Notes: generated from the sequence alone by a model not told the origin. Positions 1-7,636 are shown, counted from the stretch's first letter. The stretch is DNA of 14,234 bases from CAZJDV01 sp964544865 (GCA_964544865.1 CAZJDV010000067.1:1-14234); one strand, 5' to 3'. Translations and numbers: made by a program.

Positions 1-2
1 TG

Positions 3-1328
3 ATCGAGGTCGAGAGGATGGGCAAGCCCGCGGTGCCCTTGGTGTCCGGCCGGTTCGAAGGCGACGCCATCGCGAGCTCGCGGGCCTTCGGCATGCCTGG
101 CCTGCGATTCGTCATAGTGCCTCGGATATACCGCAACCTGAGCCCGGAGGATTCCGTTCGCAATACGGAACCGGCGTTCGATGAATTAGTAAGCATGCTG
201 ACCACCGCAGCCACTGGGGACGGCGAAAACGGCGCCGCCGAGCCCGGTGCGGTGGAGCGGTTCGAGGGCGATGACAGGCTGGATGCCGTGCTCGCCATGA
301 ACGAGGAGTACATCCAGCGGGACTGGGGCGATGGCTTCCCATTGCTGGCCGCGACGAGATCGGCGGTCGACGACCTCTTGAAGGGCGCCAATCTGTCCCC
401 CGGCCACGTCCTGTGCGACATGCCGCCTGGCTTCGGACTCGCCACGATTGAGAAGATCGCGGTCAACGCGGCGATGGCCGGCGCCAAGCCGGGGCACATG
501 CCGATCATTATCGGAGCAGTCGAGGCGCTCTCACAGATAGGGCCGCACGGTGGAAAGGCGCTTCTGATGTCGACCAGTCCCAATGCCCCGTTCCTCGTTG
601 TGAACGGGCCCATCGCGAGGGAGGTGGGCCTCAACCCTCGCTCGGCGTTGGGACCGGGGCTCCAGAACCGGGTCAACATCACCATCGGCAGGGCGTTCGC
701 CCTGTGTTTGAGGAACATCGGCCACTGGTATCTGGACCAGCTCGACATGGACACGATCGGGACCACGCGCAAGTTCATCATGTGCATAGCCGAGAACGAG
801 CGCATGAGCCCCTGGGATCCCTACCATGTCGATAGGGGCTTCAAGCCGGACGATAGCACGGTGTCTCTGTTCATCAGCGACGGCGAGCTCGACGTGCAGG
901 ACCAGGGGAACGACACCGCCGAGGGCCTGCTCAAGACGATCGCCTATGGCGCTACTTTCGGCACACGCAGCCTCGGTGAGCGGCACACGCGGGAGACGCT
1001 CATATTGATGCCGCCCGACGTGGCGCGTCCCGTGGGGGCTCAAGGGTTTACCAAGGAAGGCGCGAAGGAGTTCATCCACAACCACGCCAATGGCAGCATG
1101 GGGAAGATGATCCAATACATGCCGCTGAAGGGAGAGGCCAGAGTGGCCGCCCACTGGCGATGGTTGGAGGACCTCTCGGAGGAGCAGCGCTTTAACATGA
1201 CCGTCCCCGTACTCGAGAGCGCGGACCGCTACCACATCCTGGTTGTCGGCGCCGATAGGGCCAAGACCATGGTGATACCGAGCGGTCCAAGCCCCGTGAT
1301 CGTCGGCGTCGACCAGTACAGGCCGTAG
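3..1328 (+). CDS. UGSC-family (seleno)protein, two-domain, 5' end outside window
   Basis: The frame is open to the left edge: codons 3-17 read I-E-V-E-R before the first Met at 18. That Met has no properly spaced ribosome binding site, so the gene very likely begins outside the window. The first ~60 residues (GKPAVPLVSGRF, then GMPGLRFVIVPR and a helix ending FDELVSMLT) resemble the C-terminal half of UGSC-type domains. In that family a U/C-G-S-C motif sits about ten residues upstream of this point, so it would lie just off the edge. Residues ~90-436 form a second domain with GAKPGHMPIII, NGPIAREVGLN, and a glycine/asparagine-rich LGPGLQNRVNITIGRA stretch. The substrate and reaction are unknown; a thiol/selenol redox role is only family-level inference. 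There are no membrane segments. It ends TAG, convergent with the ROK kinase gene 84 bases away. Confidence 0.7.
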   Translation: MEVERMGKPAVPLVSGRFEGDAIASSRAFGMPGLRFVIVPRIYRNLSPEDSVRNTEPAFDELVSMLTTAATGDGENGAAEPGAVERFEGDDRLDAVLAMNEEYIQRDWGDGFPLLAATRSAVDDLLKGANLSPGHVLCDMPPGFGLATIEKIAVNAAMAGAKPGHMPIIIGAVEALSQIGPHGGKALLMSTSPNAPFLVVNGPIAREVGLNPRSALGPGLQNRVNITIGRAFALCLRNIGHWYLDQLDMDTIGTTRKFIMCIAENERMSPWDPYHVDRGFKPDDSTVSLFISDGELDVQDQGNDTAEGLLKTIAYGATFGTRSLGERHTRETLILMPPDVARPVGAQGFTKEGAKEFIHNHANGSMGKMIQYMPLKGEARVAAHWRWLEDLSEEQRFNMTVPVLESADRYHILVVGADRAKTMVIPSGPSPVIVGVDQYRP

Positions 1329-1364
1329 GCGGCGGCACGCCTGGCCGTATAGGAGGCGCGGGAT

Positions 1365-1388
1365 CCAGAGGGGGACTGTCCCCTCTGG
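1365..1388. terminator. Hairpin between convergent genes
   Basis: A perfect 9-bp inverted repeat, CCAGAGGGG (1365-1373) and CCCCTCTGG (1380-1388), is separated by six bases. It lies between the stop codons of the UGSC-type gene (+) and the ROK kinase (-), where a bidirectional terminator would be expected. There is no T-run on either side, so the termination role is inferred from position and stem strength. Confidence 0.5.
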
Positions 1389-1394
1389 CGGGGT

Positions 1395-1411
1395 CTGGGG
1401 GCATCACCCAG
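1395..1411. repeat. Second small hairpin of the 3' intergenic block
   Basis: A 5-bp stem, CTGGG (1395-1399) and CCCAG (1407-1411), lies directly after the 1365-1388 hairpin and abuts the ROK stop codon. Two G-rich hairpins in tandem downstream of genes look like an interspersed 3'-end repeat unit. Only one copy is visible in this window. Confidence 0.3.
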
Positions 1412-1412
1412 G

Positions 1413-2309
1413 CTACGCGTTCAGCGCCGCCCGCTTGGCCAGGGCGATGGCGCCCAGGACACCGGCGCGCCGTCCCAGCGCCGGAGGCACAATGTACCGG
1501 TCGATGCGGTCGAGCAGCTCGGGAGCCTGTATGTAGCCGCTCAGCCCGTCCTGGACCTTGCGCCGAATCAGCGGCAGAAGCCGCGGTTGCTGCATCACGC
1601 CGCCGCCGATCACGATACGCCGGGGCGATAGGACACCACCGATGTTGGCCAGGGCGAGCGACAGGTAATCTGCCTCCAGCTCCCATGCCGGGTGGTCCTC
1701 CGGGAGGTCTTCCGGAGAGACTCCCCAGCGGTCCTGCATCGCGGGCCCGGAGGCCAGCCCCTCTAGGCAATCGCCATGAAACGGGCAGTAGCCACGATAC
1801 TCGTCGTTGGCCTGTCTCGGCGTGCGCATGTGCCCCATCTCAAGATGAACGAGCCCGTGCAGCAGGCGGCCGTTCACCATCGCGCCTCCGCCGATTCCGG
1901 TGCCGACCGTGATGTAGACGAAATCGTCGAGGCCCCTGGCGGCGCCCCACTCGTGCTCGGCCAGCGCCGCGCCGTTCACGTCGGTGTCGAAGCCAACCGG
2001 CGTCCCCAGAGCGCGGCCTACTGGTCCGGCGACGTCAGCGCCGGACCATCCCGGCTTCGGCGTGGACGTGACGAACCCGTAGGTGGCTGAAGAGGGGTCG
2101 AGATCGATCGGCCCGAACGACGCTGTCCCAATCGCGGCCAGATCGAGTCCGCGCCGTTGGGCATGAAAGAACTCGATGGCGCGGGCGATGGTCTCGGCGG
2201 GAGTCGTCGTCGGAAATCTCTCCTCGGCCGGGAGATCGTTGGGGCCCGACCCGACGGCGCAAACGAAGTGCGTGCCGCCCGCCTCGACCCCGCCCCAGAC
2301 CGTCCTCAT
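1413..2309 (-). CDS. ROK-family sugar kinase, fructokinase type
   Basis: ATP-dependent phosphorylation of a hexose, most likely fructose, in the cytoplasm. At 298 aa it has the normal length for the family. The N-terminal phosphate-binding loop is GGVEAGGTHF (residues 6-15), with Glu in place of the usual Asp, as in the Bacillus YdhR/fructokinase subgroup. The catalytic Asp lies in DTDVN (108-112). The ATP-binding VGTGIGGG is at 135-142. The ROK zinc site is complete: H160, C175, H178 and C181. An adenosine-motif region with IGGGVMQQ is at 234-241. The ATG at 2309 is preceded by a GGGAGG ribosome binding site at about 8 bases. It is last in a leftward cluster, 46 bases after the EamA transporter, and may phosphorylate a sugar handled by that transporter (inference). 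The exact sugar cannot be read from the sequence. Confidence 0.88.
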   Translation of the reverse strand: MRTVWGGVEAGGTHFVCAVGSGPNDLPAEERFPTTTPAETIARAIEFFHAQRRGLDLAAIGTASFGPIDLDPSSATYGFVTSTPKPGWSGADVAGPVGRALGTPVGFDTDVNGAALAEHEWGAARGLDDFVYITVGTGIGGGAMVNGRLLHGLVHLEMGHMRTPRQANDEYRGYCPFHGDCLEGLASGPAMQDRWGVSPEDLPEDHPAWELEADYLSLALANIGGVLSPRRIVIGGGVMQQPRLLPLIRRKVQDGLSGYIQAPELLDRIDRYIVPPALGRRAGVLGAIALAKRAALNA

Positions 2310-2355
2310 GCATCGCCTCCCGCCCGCTCGCCGATGGCCATCAACAGACCTCGCC

Positions 2356-2772
2356 TCACCGGGTCAGGAGCACGATCGCCCCGGTCGCCATCAACAGCCC
2401 CAAAATGCGTGTGGTCTTGACAGTCTCCCCCAGGAAGACAATGGACAGGGCGGCTGCGACCGCGAAGCTCAACGCGAATATGGGGACCACGATAGAGGCC
2501 GGACCCCTGTCGAGGGCCGTGTAGTAGCTGATGATGCTGACGCTCAGGGCCACGCCCGCCATCCCGAGGTACAGCGCAGGCCAGCCCAGCTTCAGGTGGG
2601 CCTGGATGCTCGTGCCGCGGGCGACCATTACCGCAGCGCCGGCGATGATTAGAATGGTGTTGGTTATCACGAGGGCGACCTCCGGCGGCACCTGCCGCAT
2701 GGCCACCTTCAGAAGAATCGACGTGATCCCGTAACCCACCATGGACACGATGGCCAATCCAACGTAGCTCAT
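2356..2772 (-). CDS. Single-domain EamA/DMT-superfamily transporter
   Basis: An inner-membrane protein of 138 aa consisting almost wholly of hydrophobic segments: about five, at residues ~2-22, 30-50, 65-85, 92-112 and 118-137. It is one EamA unit; many family members have two, so this one probably works as a dimer. The FLGETVKT motif near residue 113 before the last helix (typical GE of EamA) and the SYYTALDRGPASIVVP segment near residue 80 fix the family. The substrate is unknown; drug, metabolite or sugar export are all seen in DMT proteins. It sits between the aldo/keto reductase (94 bases upstream) and the ROK kinase on the same strand, so co-transcription is plausible. The ribosome binding site is weak: only a G-run lies about 10-15 bases upstream of ATG 2772. 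Confidence 0.85.
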   Translation of the reverse strand: MSYVGLAIVSMVGYGITSILLKVAMRQVPPEVALVITNTILIIAGAAVMVARGTSIQAHLKLGWPALYLGMAGVALSVSIISYYTALDRGPASIVVPIFALSFAVAAALSIVFLGETVKTTRILGLLMATGAIVLLTR

Positions 2773-2866
2773 CTGAAGGATCCCCCGAGTGGTTTACTGC
2801 CGCGTCCACACGCGCCGCCTGGCTCCAGGGACACATGGTAACACCGTGGCTGAGGCAGAGCTTCGC

Positions 2867-3661
2867 TCACGGTCCGGGCGACGCACCCTCCAGGGCCGCG
2901 ACCTGCTCGGAGGTTAGCCGCCATCCCGACGCCATGCAGTTCTCCTCGGTCCGGTCGACCGAGTCGGACTTGGGAATGGCGATGACGTTCGCTCTGGAGG
3001 TACACCAGTTGAGGGCCACCTGGGCCTCCGTCTTGCCCACCTCACGGGCGACATCGGCCAACACTCCCTCCTCTAGCCCCGCCCTGAGCTTCTCTATTCC
3101 TATCGCCAGCGGACTGTATGCGATGATCGTGACATCGTGCCCCTGGCAGTAGGGCAGAAGCTCCTCCTCGATGGTCCTGTACACCAGGCTGTAACGGACC
3201 TGATTCGAGACGATCTTGTTTCTCGCCGCCGCCTGGGCCTCTCTCATCTGCGCCACGGAGAAGTTGCTCACGCCGATGAACCGGACCTTGCCCTCTTCGA
3301 CCAGGGCGTCCATGGCGCCCATCGTCTCCGCGATCGGTATCTCGGAGCTGTGAGTGTGCAGCTGGTACAAGTCGATGCGGTCGGTGCCGAGCCTTCTCAG
3401 GCTGTTGTCGGCCGCATCGATGACGTCGTCGTATCTGAAGTGGGCCGGCGACACCTTTGTCGCAACGAAGACCTCGTCGCGGATGCCCCTGACCGCCTCG
3501 CCGACCGCGTCCTCCGTCCCGTAGGACTCGGCGGTGTCGATCAGGACGGCGCCAAGGGAAACACCCTTGCGGAGCGGTTCGGGCCCACCCCTGTAGGCGG
3601 CGACCCCGAGACCGATCTCGGGGACCATCTCGCCCGAGTTTCCTGGCGGCTTGTGTTCCAT
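2867..3661 (-). CDS. Aldo/keto reductase
   Basis: A cytosolic NAD(P)H-dependent oxidoreductase of 264 aa with a TIM-barrel fold. The full catalytic tetrad is visible: D42 and Y47 in LIDTAESYG, K69 in VATKVS and H102 in LYQLHTHS. Further family marks are GKVRFIGVSNFS (~134-145), YSPLAIG, and the cofactor-binding IPKSDSVDRTEENC near the C-terminus. The start at 3661 has a strong AGGGAGGT ribosome binding site (3671-3678) nine bases upstream. The sequence is a little shorter than common 280-330 aa members because the N-terminal hairpin is brief. It is the first gene of a leftward cluster with the EamA transporter and ROK kinase; a role in sugar or small-aldehyde metabolism fits but the substrate is not known. 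Confidence 0.9.
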   Translation of the reverse strand: MEHKPPGNSGEMVPEIGLGVAAYRGGPEPLRKGVSLGAVLIDTAESYGTEDAVGEAVRGIRDEVFVATKVSPAHFRYDDVIDAADNSLRRLGTDRIDLYQLHTHSSEIPIAETMGAMDALVEEGKVRFIGVSNFSVAQMREAQAAARNKIVSNQVRYSLVYRTIEEELLPYCQGHDVTIIAYSPLAIGIEKLRAGLEEGVLADVAREVGKTEAQVALNWCTSRANVIAIPKSDSVDRTEENCMASGWRLTSEQVAALEGASPGP

Positions 3662-3705
3662 CGTGTTCCGACCTCCCTGTTCGATTATGCGCCGCCCTGA
3701 TGGGT

Positions 3706-3722
3706 AACGGCGACTCGCCGTT
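3706..3722 (-). terminator. Hairpin downstream of the CysRS-GT2 gene
   Basis: A 7-bp stem, AACGGCG (3706-3712) and CGCCGTT (3716-3722), has a three-base loop. It lies about 220 bases past the stop of the CysRS-GT2 gene and upstream of the aldo/keto reductase. No T-run follows, so it may be a weak terminator or a leader structure. Confidence 0.3.
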
Positions 3723-3813
3723 CCGCGTGAGGAATGGTTCTCATATCTTCCGGTGGCTCACTGTGGCGTGTAATTCGCGGTTGAGGATATGACAGGGCGT
3801 CCCCGCCTGGCAA

Positions 3814-3845
3814 GTGTGATACTGAGAGGCGCGAAGAATCTGAGG
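3814..3845. repeat. Degenerate interspersed repeat (antisense reads RFFAPL)
   Basis: The core GAGAGGCGCGAAGAATCTGA resembles the common intergenic repeat of the form 'cattctgagcgaagcgaagaatct'. That repeat yields spurious peptides containing RFFAPLRMT, and here the minus strand reads LRFFAPLSIT. Only one copy is seen in this window, so assignment rests on memory of the consensus. Confidence 0.45.
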
Positions 3846-3939
3846 TGGTGCGGCGTCTTGACGCGCGTGGCATCGAACGCGCCTCCAACCCGTCGAAAAC
3901 GAGCGGCCGGCTGGCTGCGCCACACCAGGACGCAGAGCC

Positions 3940-6126
3940 CTAGTAGTGGTGTCCGCCGCTTACCAGCAGATCCTCCCGGTGTCCCCACTTACGGAGGAAC
4001 CGGCCGAAGTTCTTCTGGCTGAGCTCGTCGCGTTCGTTATCGCTCAGCGCGCTCCATATGCGGTGCTCGTGGAGCTTGACGGGGAGGGTTGGGTTGGCAA
4101 CGATCCGCAGCCCAGTCTCCTTGAAATGGAAGCTGTAGTCGATGTCCAGGTTTCGATAGAAACGGAAGCTCTCCCGCATCAGCCCGACCTCGCGCAGCCG
4201 GCTGCGTCTGAATGCGAAGCAATATGCCTGCATGGCGTCCACGTCGCCGGGCTCGCCCTTGCCGTCGTGGAAGTGGCGGAGGTCGTCGGTGCGGAGACCC
4301 AACGGTCCGGCCACGCCAACCGCGTCATCGCCCAGCATCCCCTCGATGGGTCCGTATAGGTCCCCTTCCACCTCGACGCTGGTGTCGAGCATAACCACCG
4401 TGCGCCCGCGACTCTGCTTCAGCGCCACGTTCCTGGCCGCCCCTTCGCCGAGCACGTGGTCGGCATGAAATACCCGGATTCTCTCGTCCTCGGCGACGGC
4501 CCTTTCCAACCACTCGGACGTCCCGTCGGTGGAGCCGTTGTCCACGACCACCAGCTCGACCGACCGGTCGCCGGCCCACTTGAGCGCGCTCTTGACACAT
4601 CTGCGTACGTCGTCGACGTAGTTGCTGCACACGATGGATATCGTGAGGTCGACGCCGTCAGGCTCCGCGACCAGGGATGCGACCTCCGCCGAGGAAGAGA
4701 TCGTCTTCCAGGTCCCCTCGCGCCTCTCCCAGGGAGTCTTCGGACGGATGCGCGTGCCCTCGCGGGCGTCCTCCACGACATACCCGTCCCGGGCAAGGTT
4801 GTTGCGATGGGCGTCGGCCTGCGCGTACTCCACCTGCTCCCGGTGCCCAGCTCTATGCTCCACCGCCCTGATCGCATCTTCTCGGACGCGATAGACCGCT
4901 CGCGCCCCGTCGAGGCCGAGCCCCAATACTCGATCGAAGGCGCTCAGCGCAGCCAGCTTCGTCTGCGGGGGCAGGCCGCAATGCACGAGTTCCCACGTCA
5001 GCGCCAGCGCACCCGGCATGTTCAGGTTGTCGTTGACTCGTTCGATGAAGCGGCCCTCCCACTCCCGTCGCACTCCGGCGTCTCTCTTCGCGATCGATGG
5101 CAGGCCGGCCCACTCCCACACCCGGTTCTGGAGCTTCAGCAGCCCGCGCTGCGCCGCCTTCAAGGACGTGAAAGTGAAATCCAGTCTCGTGTTGAACCGG
5201 GCCGTGAGGCACAGATATCGAAGGGCCAGCGGGTCGATGTCCAGGGACTCTATGTCGGGCAGGATGAACGAGTTGCCGGCCGACTTGGCCATCTTCACGC
5301 CATCCGCCAGCAGGTGCTGGCCGTGGACCCACGTGCTGACGACGCGCTTTCCGGTGAACGACTCGCTCTGCGCGATCTCGTCCTCATGGTGGGGGAAGAC
5401 GTTGTCGACCCCTCCCGTGTGGATGTCGAACTGTTCGCCCAGGTACTTGATCGACATGGCGGAGCATTCGATGTGCCAGCCGGGGAAGCCCTTTCCCCAC
5501 GGGCTGTCCCACACCAGGTCCCGCCCCGGCTCGCCGAGCTTCCAGAGGGTAAAATCGCGCGGATTTCGCTTGAGCGGGTCGGCCTCGACGCGAACGGCCT
5601 CCTGCAGCTCGTCCTCACGGATGTTCCCCGAGAGCGCGCCGTAGTCGCCAAACTTGGACAGGTCGAAGTAGACGTTGCCCTGCACATCGTAAGCCTGCCC
5701 CTGCGCCACCAGGCGCTCGGTCATGGCGATCATCTCGCCGACGTGCTCGGTCGCCTTGGGAAAGTGGTCAGCCCGCAGGATGTTGAGCTTGAGCTCGTCC
5801 TCGAGGAATCGCTCGGTATAGTAGTCGGCGATCTCCCTGGGGGTCATGCCCCTGGCGAGGGCCTCGGCGATTACCTTGTCCTCGCCGAGCTCCAGCACCT
5901 CCTGGCGCATGTGGCCGACATCGGTGATGTTCTTGACCATCCGCACCGAGACACCCTGAAACTCAAGGGCCCTTCGGATCCAGTCCGCCATCAGGTAGGA
6001 GCGGTAGTTGCCGATGTGCGGGTCGCGGTAGACCGTCGGGCCGCACGTGTACATCTTCACCACTCCAGGCTCCAATGTTTGAACGGTGGTTCGCTTCCTG
6101 GACATTGTGTCGTAGAGTTTCAGCAC
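3940..6126 (-). CDS. cysS: Cysteinyl-tRNA synthetase fused to a C-terminal GT2-type glycosyltransferase domain
   Basis: At 728 aa it is about 250 longer than a normal CysRS. Residues 1-475 are a complete-looking synthetase that charges tRNA-Cys with cysteine. Features are CGPTVY with zinc ligand C28, signature HIGN at 37-40, zinc ligands C221, H246 and E250 at the same spacing as in E. coli CysRS (28/209/234/238), KMAKS at 278-282, and the terminal tRNA-binding region with EDAREGTR (452-459). Residues ~493-690 are GT2-like: ISIVCSNY, VVVDNGSTDGTSEWL (526-540), EGAARNVAL, and LDTSVEVEG (580-588) in place of the usual DxD. The start is GTG at 6126, because MLKLYDT matches the normal CysRS N-terminus. 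It lies 25 bases after pyruvate kinase, probably co-transcribed. The join is in one clean frame with no stop or linker irregularity. The sugar donor and acceptor are unknown. A mycothiol ligase (MshC) is less likely given the C-terminal tRNA-binding region. Confidence 0.9.
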   Translation of the reverse strand: MLKLYDTMSRKRTTVQTLEPGVVKMYTCGPTVYRDPHIGNYRSYLMADWIRRALEFQGVSVRMVKNITDVGHMRQEVLELGEDKVIAEALARGMTPREIADYYTERFLEDELKLNILRADHFPKATEHVGEMIAMTERLVAQGQAYDVQGNVYFDLSKFGDYGALSGNIREDELQEAVRVEADPLKRNPRDFTLWKLGEPGRDLVWDSPWGKGFPGWHIECSAMSIKYLGEQFDIHTGGVDNVFPHHEDEIAQSESFTGKRVVSTWVHGQHLLADGVKMAKSAGNSFILPDIESLDIDPLALRYLCLTARFNTRLDFTFTSLKAAQRGLLKLQNRVWEWAGLPSIAKRDAGVRREWEGRFIERVNDNLNMPGALALTWELVHCGLPPQTKLAALSAFDRVLGLGLDGARAVYRVREDAIRAVEHRAGHREQVEYAQADAHRNNLARDGYVVEDAREGTRIRPKTPWERREGTWKTISSSAEVASLVAEPDGVDLTISIVCSNYVDDVRRCVKSALKWAGDRSVELVVVDNGSTDGTSEWLERAVAEDERIRVFHADHVLGEGAARNVALKQSRGRTVVMLDTSVEVEGDLYGPIEGMLGDDAVGVAGPLGLRTDDLRHFHDGKGEPGDVDAMQAYCFAFRRSRLREVGLMRESFRFYRNLDIDYSFHFKETGLRIVANPTLPVKLHEHRIWSALSDNERDELSQKNFGRFLRKWGHREDLLVSGGHHY

Positions 6127-6151
6127 GTTATTTTATCCCAGCCTAAAGACG

Positions 6152-7594
6152 TCAGGAGATCGCCAGCACCCTGAGCAGATTGGTGCCTCCGGTGACTCCC
6201 ATCGGCAACCCCGCGACGAGCACAACCAGGTTCCCTGGGCTGGCGCCGCCGACCCTCTTCGCCATCTCCTCCCCCAGATCGAAACAATCGTCGACGGAAT
6301 ACAATCTCGGGACTATCACGGGTTTGACACCCCAGAACAGCGTTAAGCGGTGCTGAGTCTTCTTCGCTGGAGTAAGTGCGAGAACCTGCGGCATCGGCCT
6401 GTACTTCGACACCCTGCCCGCAGTGCCGCCCGATTCGGTGAAGGCGACGATCAGCGCGGCTTGAAGCTGCTGGGCCGTCTGGCAGGCGTCGTAGCTTATG
6501 GCGTCGTCGGTGTGGGGCTCGAGCTGCCCTCTTTTTTCCACGATCATCCGCTCGTAAGGCAGGGCGGCCTCGGTCACGGTCGCGACCTCCGCCATGACTT
6601 TCACGGCCTCGATGGGATACTCGCCCACCGATGTCTCCCCGGACAGCATTATCGCGTCGGTGCCGTCGTAGATGGCGTTGGCCACGTCGGTGACCTCCGC
6701 TCTGGTCGGTACGGGCGACTTCACCATCGACTCGAGCATCTGAGTCGCGGTAATCACGGGCTTGCCGGCCCGGTTGCACTGTGCGATAAGGCGCTTTTGT
6801 ATCACCGGTACCTCGGCCAGCGGCACCTCAACCCCCATGTCCCCCCTGGCGACCATTATGGCGTCGCTCGCTTCCAGGATGCTTTCGAAGTCTTCCAGGG
6901 CCTCCGGGCGCTCGATCTTCGAGATCACCCAGGCGTCCAACCCGTTTCTCTCGACGATCTCGCGCGCCGCGCGCACGTCCTGCGCCGATTGGACCGTGGA
7001 AATGGCGACGAAATCCGCCTTTTGCTCCGCCGCGAATTCCAGCGCCGCCGTCGCCAGCCGGTCAGGGAAGATCTGCGTGGGCGTTGCTCCCGGGATGACG
7101 ACGCCCCGCCTCTCCGTCAGCCTGCCGCCACGGACCACCACACACGCCACGTTTTCGCCCTGTACGCCGGTGACACGTAGCTCCATGAGCCCGTCGTCAA
7201 GCAGCACCGTCCGGCCCGCCGCGGCGTCGCGATGGATCCCGGCTGGCGCCACGGACACCAGATTCTGTCTGCCCACCACGTCTCTGCTCGTCAATGTGAG
7301 GTCGTCGCCCGCCTGCAGGTTCACCACTCCGGTCCCCAGCGGCCCGGTCCGGTACTTTATGCCCGGCACGTCCACCATCATCCCGACGGGGATGTCGAGT
7401 CGCTCGGAGACCTGCCGCACCAGCTTCATCGCCGCCCTGTGGCCATCGAGGCCCCCGTGCGACAAATTGAGCCTGGCGATGCTCATGCCACTCTTGATCA
7501 GCGCCTCCACCGTCTCCTCGGAGGCCGTGGAGGGACCGAGAGTGCAGACGATTTTCGTCTTCGGTCGCCCTGGCACGTTGGCGGGGTACTCCAT
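6152..7594 (-). CDS. pyk: Pyruvate kinase
   Basis: Converts phosphoenolpyruvate and ADP to pyruvate and ATP, the last step of glycolysis, in the cytosol. At 480 aa it has family length. Motifs: KTKIVCTLGPS (12-22), ARLNLSHG (40-47), the short lid domain (~85-170), ISKIERPEALEDF (224-236) with catalytic K226 and metal ligands E228 and D252 (GDMGVEVP), then ITATQMLESM and PTRAEVTDVANAIYDGTDA. The C-terminal domain (~350-480) is present. Two unusual points: the normal D-x-x-G-P-K-I-R motif reads DVPGIKYR (75-82), and the usual S-F-V reads STV (199-201). K80 falls at the position where Lys rather than Glu goes with K+-independent enzymes, so K+ independence is predicted. ATG 7594 has an AGGAGAGAG ribosome binding site. 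It is followed by the CysRS-GT2 gene. Confidence 0.95.
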   Translation of the reverse strand: MEYPANVPGRPKTKIVCTLGPSTASEETVEALIKSGMSIARLNLSHGGLDGHRAAMKLVRQVSERLDIPVGMMVDVPGIKYRTGPLGTGVVNLQAGDDLTLTSRDVVGRQNLVSVAPAGIHRDAAAGRTVLLDDGLMELRVTGVQGENVACVVVRGGRLTERRGVVIPGATPTQIFPDRLATAALEFAAEQKADFVAISTVQSAQDVRAAREIVERNGLDAWVISKIERPEALEDFESILEASDAIMVARGDMGVEVPLAEVPVIQKRLIAQCNRAGKPVITATQMLESMVKSPVPTRAEVTDVANAIYDGTDAIMLSGETSVGEYPIEAVKVMAEVATVTEAALPYERMIVEKRGQLEPHTDDAISYDACQTAQQLQAALIVAFTESGGTAGRVSKYRPMPQVLALTPAKKTQHRLTLFWGVKPVIVPRLYSVDDCFDLGEEMAKRVGGASPGNLVVLVAGLPMGVTGGTNLLRVLAIS

Positions 7595-7630
7595 GATCTC
7601 TCTCCTGCAATGAGGCGCGGTACGCCCCTA

Positions 7631-7636
7631 ATTATG
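7631..7636 (-). promoter_or_regulatory. Possible -10 element for pyk
   Basis: On the minus strand this reads CATAAT, one mismatch from TATAAT, and would start transcription about 30 bases before the pyk ATG. No convincing -35 is seen at 16-18 bases. Confidence 0.3.

Larger units (their letters stand above)
3662..3939. other. Intergenic spacer, 278 bases, no gene
   Basis: This lies between the stop of the CysRS-GT2 gene and the start of the aldo/keto reductase, both on the minus strand. It contains a ribosome binding site for the reductase, a hairpin at 3706-3722 and a repeat remnant at 3814-3845. Short open frames here show no family resemblance and are not reported as genes. Confidence 0.6.

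Noticed and set aside
531..1235. A 234-codon minus-strand frame opposite the UGSC-type gene
   Set aside because: The sense strand carries a clear conserved protein; the antisense product has the His/Arg-rich makeup of a shadow frame.
3684..3689. CATAAT on the minus strand as a promoter -10 of the aldo/keto reductase
   Set aside because: Transcription would start inside the ribosome binding site at 3671-3678, and no -35 is visible.
4456..6174. A 572-codon open frame on the plus strand opposite the CysRS-GT2 gene
   Set aside because: It has no ribosome binding site and no protein features, and it mirrors the codon pattern of the real gene. Long antisense frames are expected in GC-rich DNA.
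6350..7180. A 276-codon plus-strand frame opposite pyk
   Set aside because: pyk motifs occupy the other strand throughout; the plus-strand product shows no family features.
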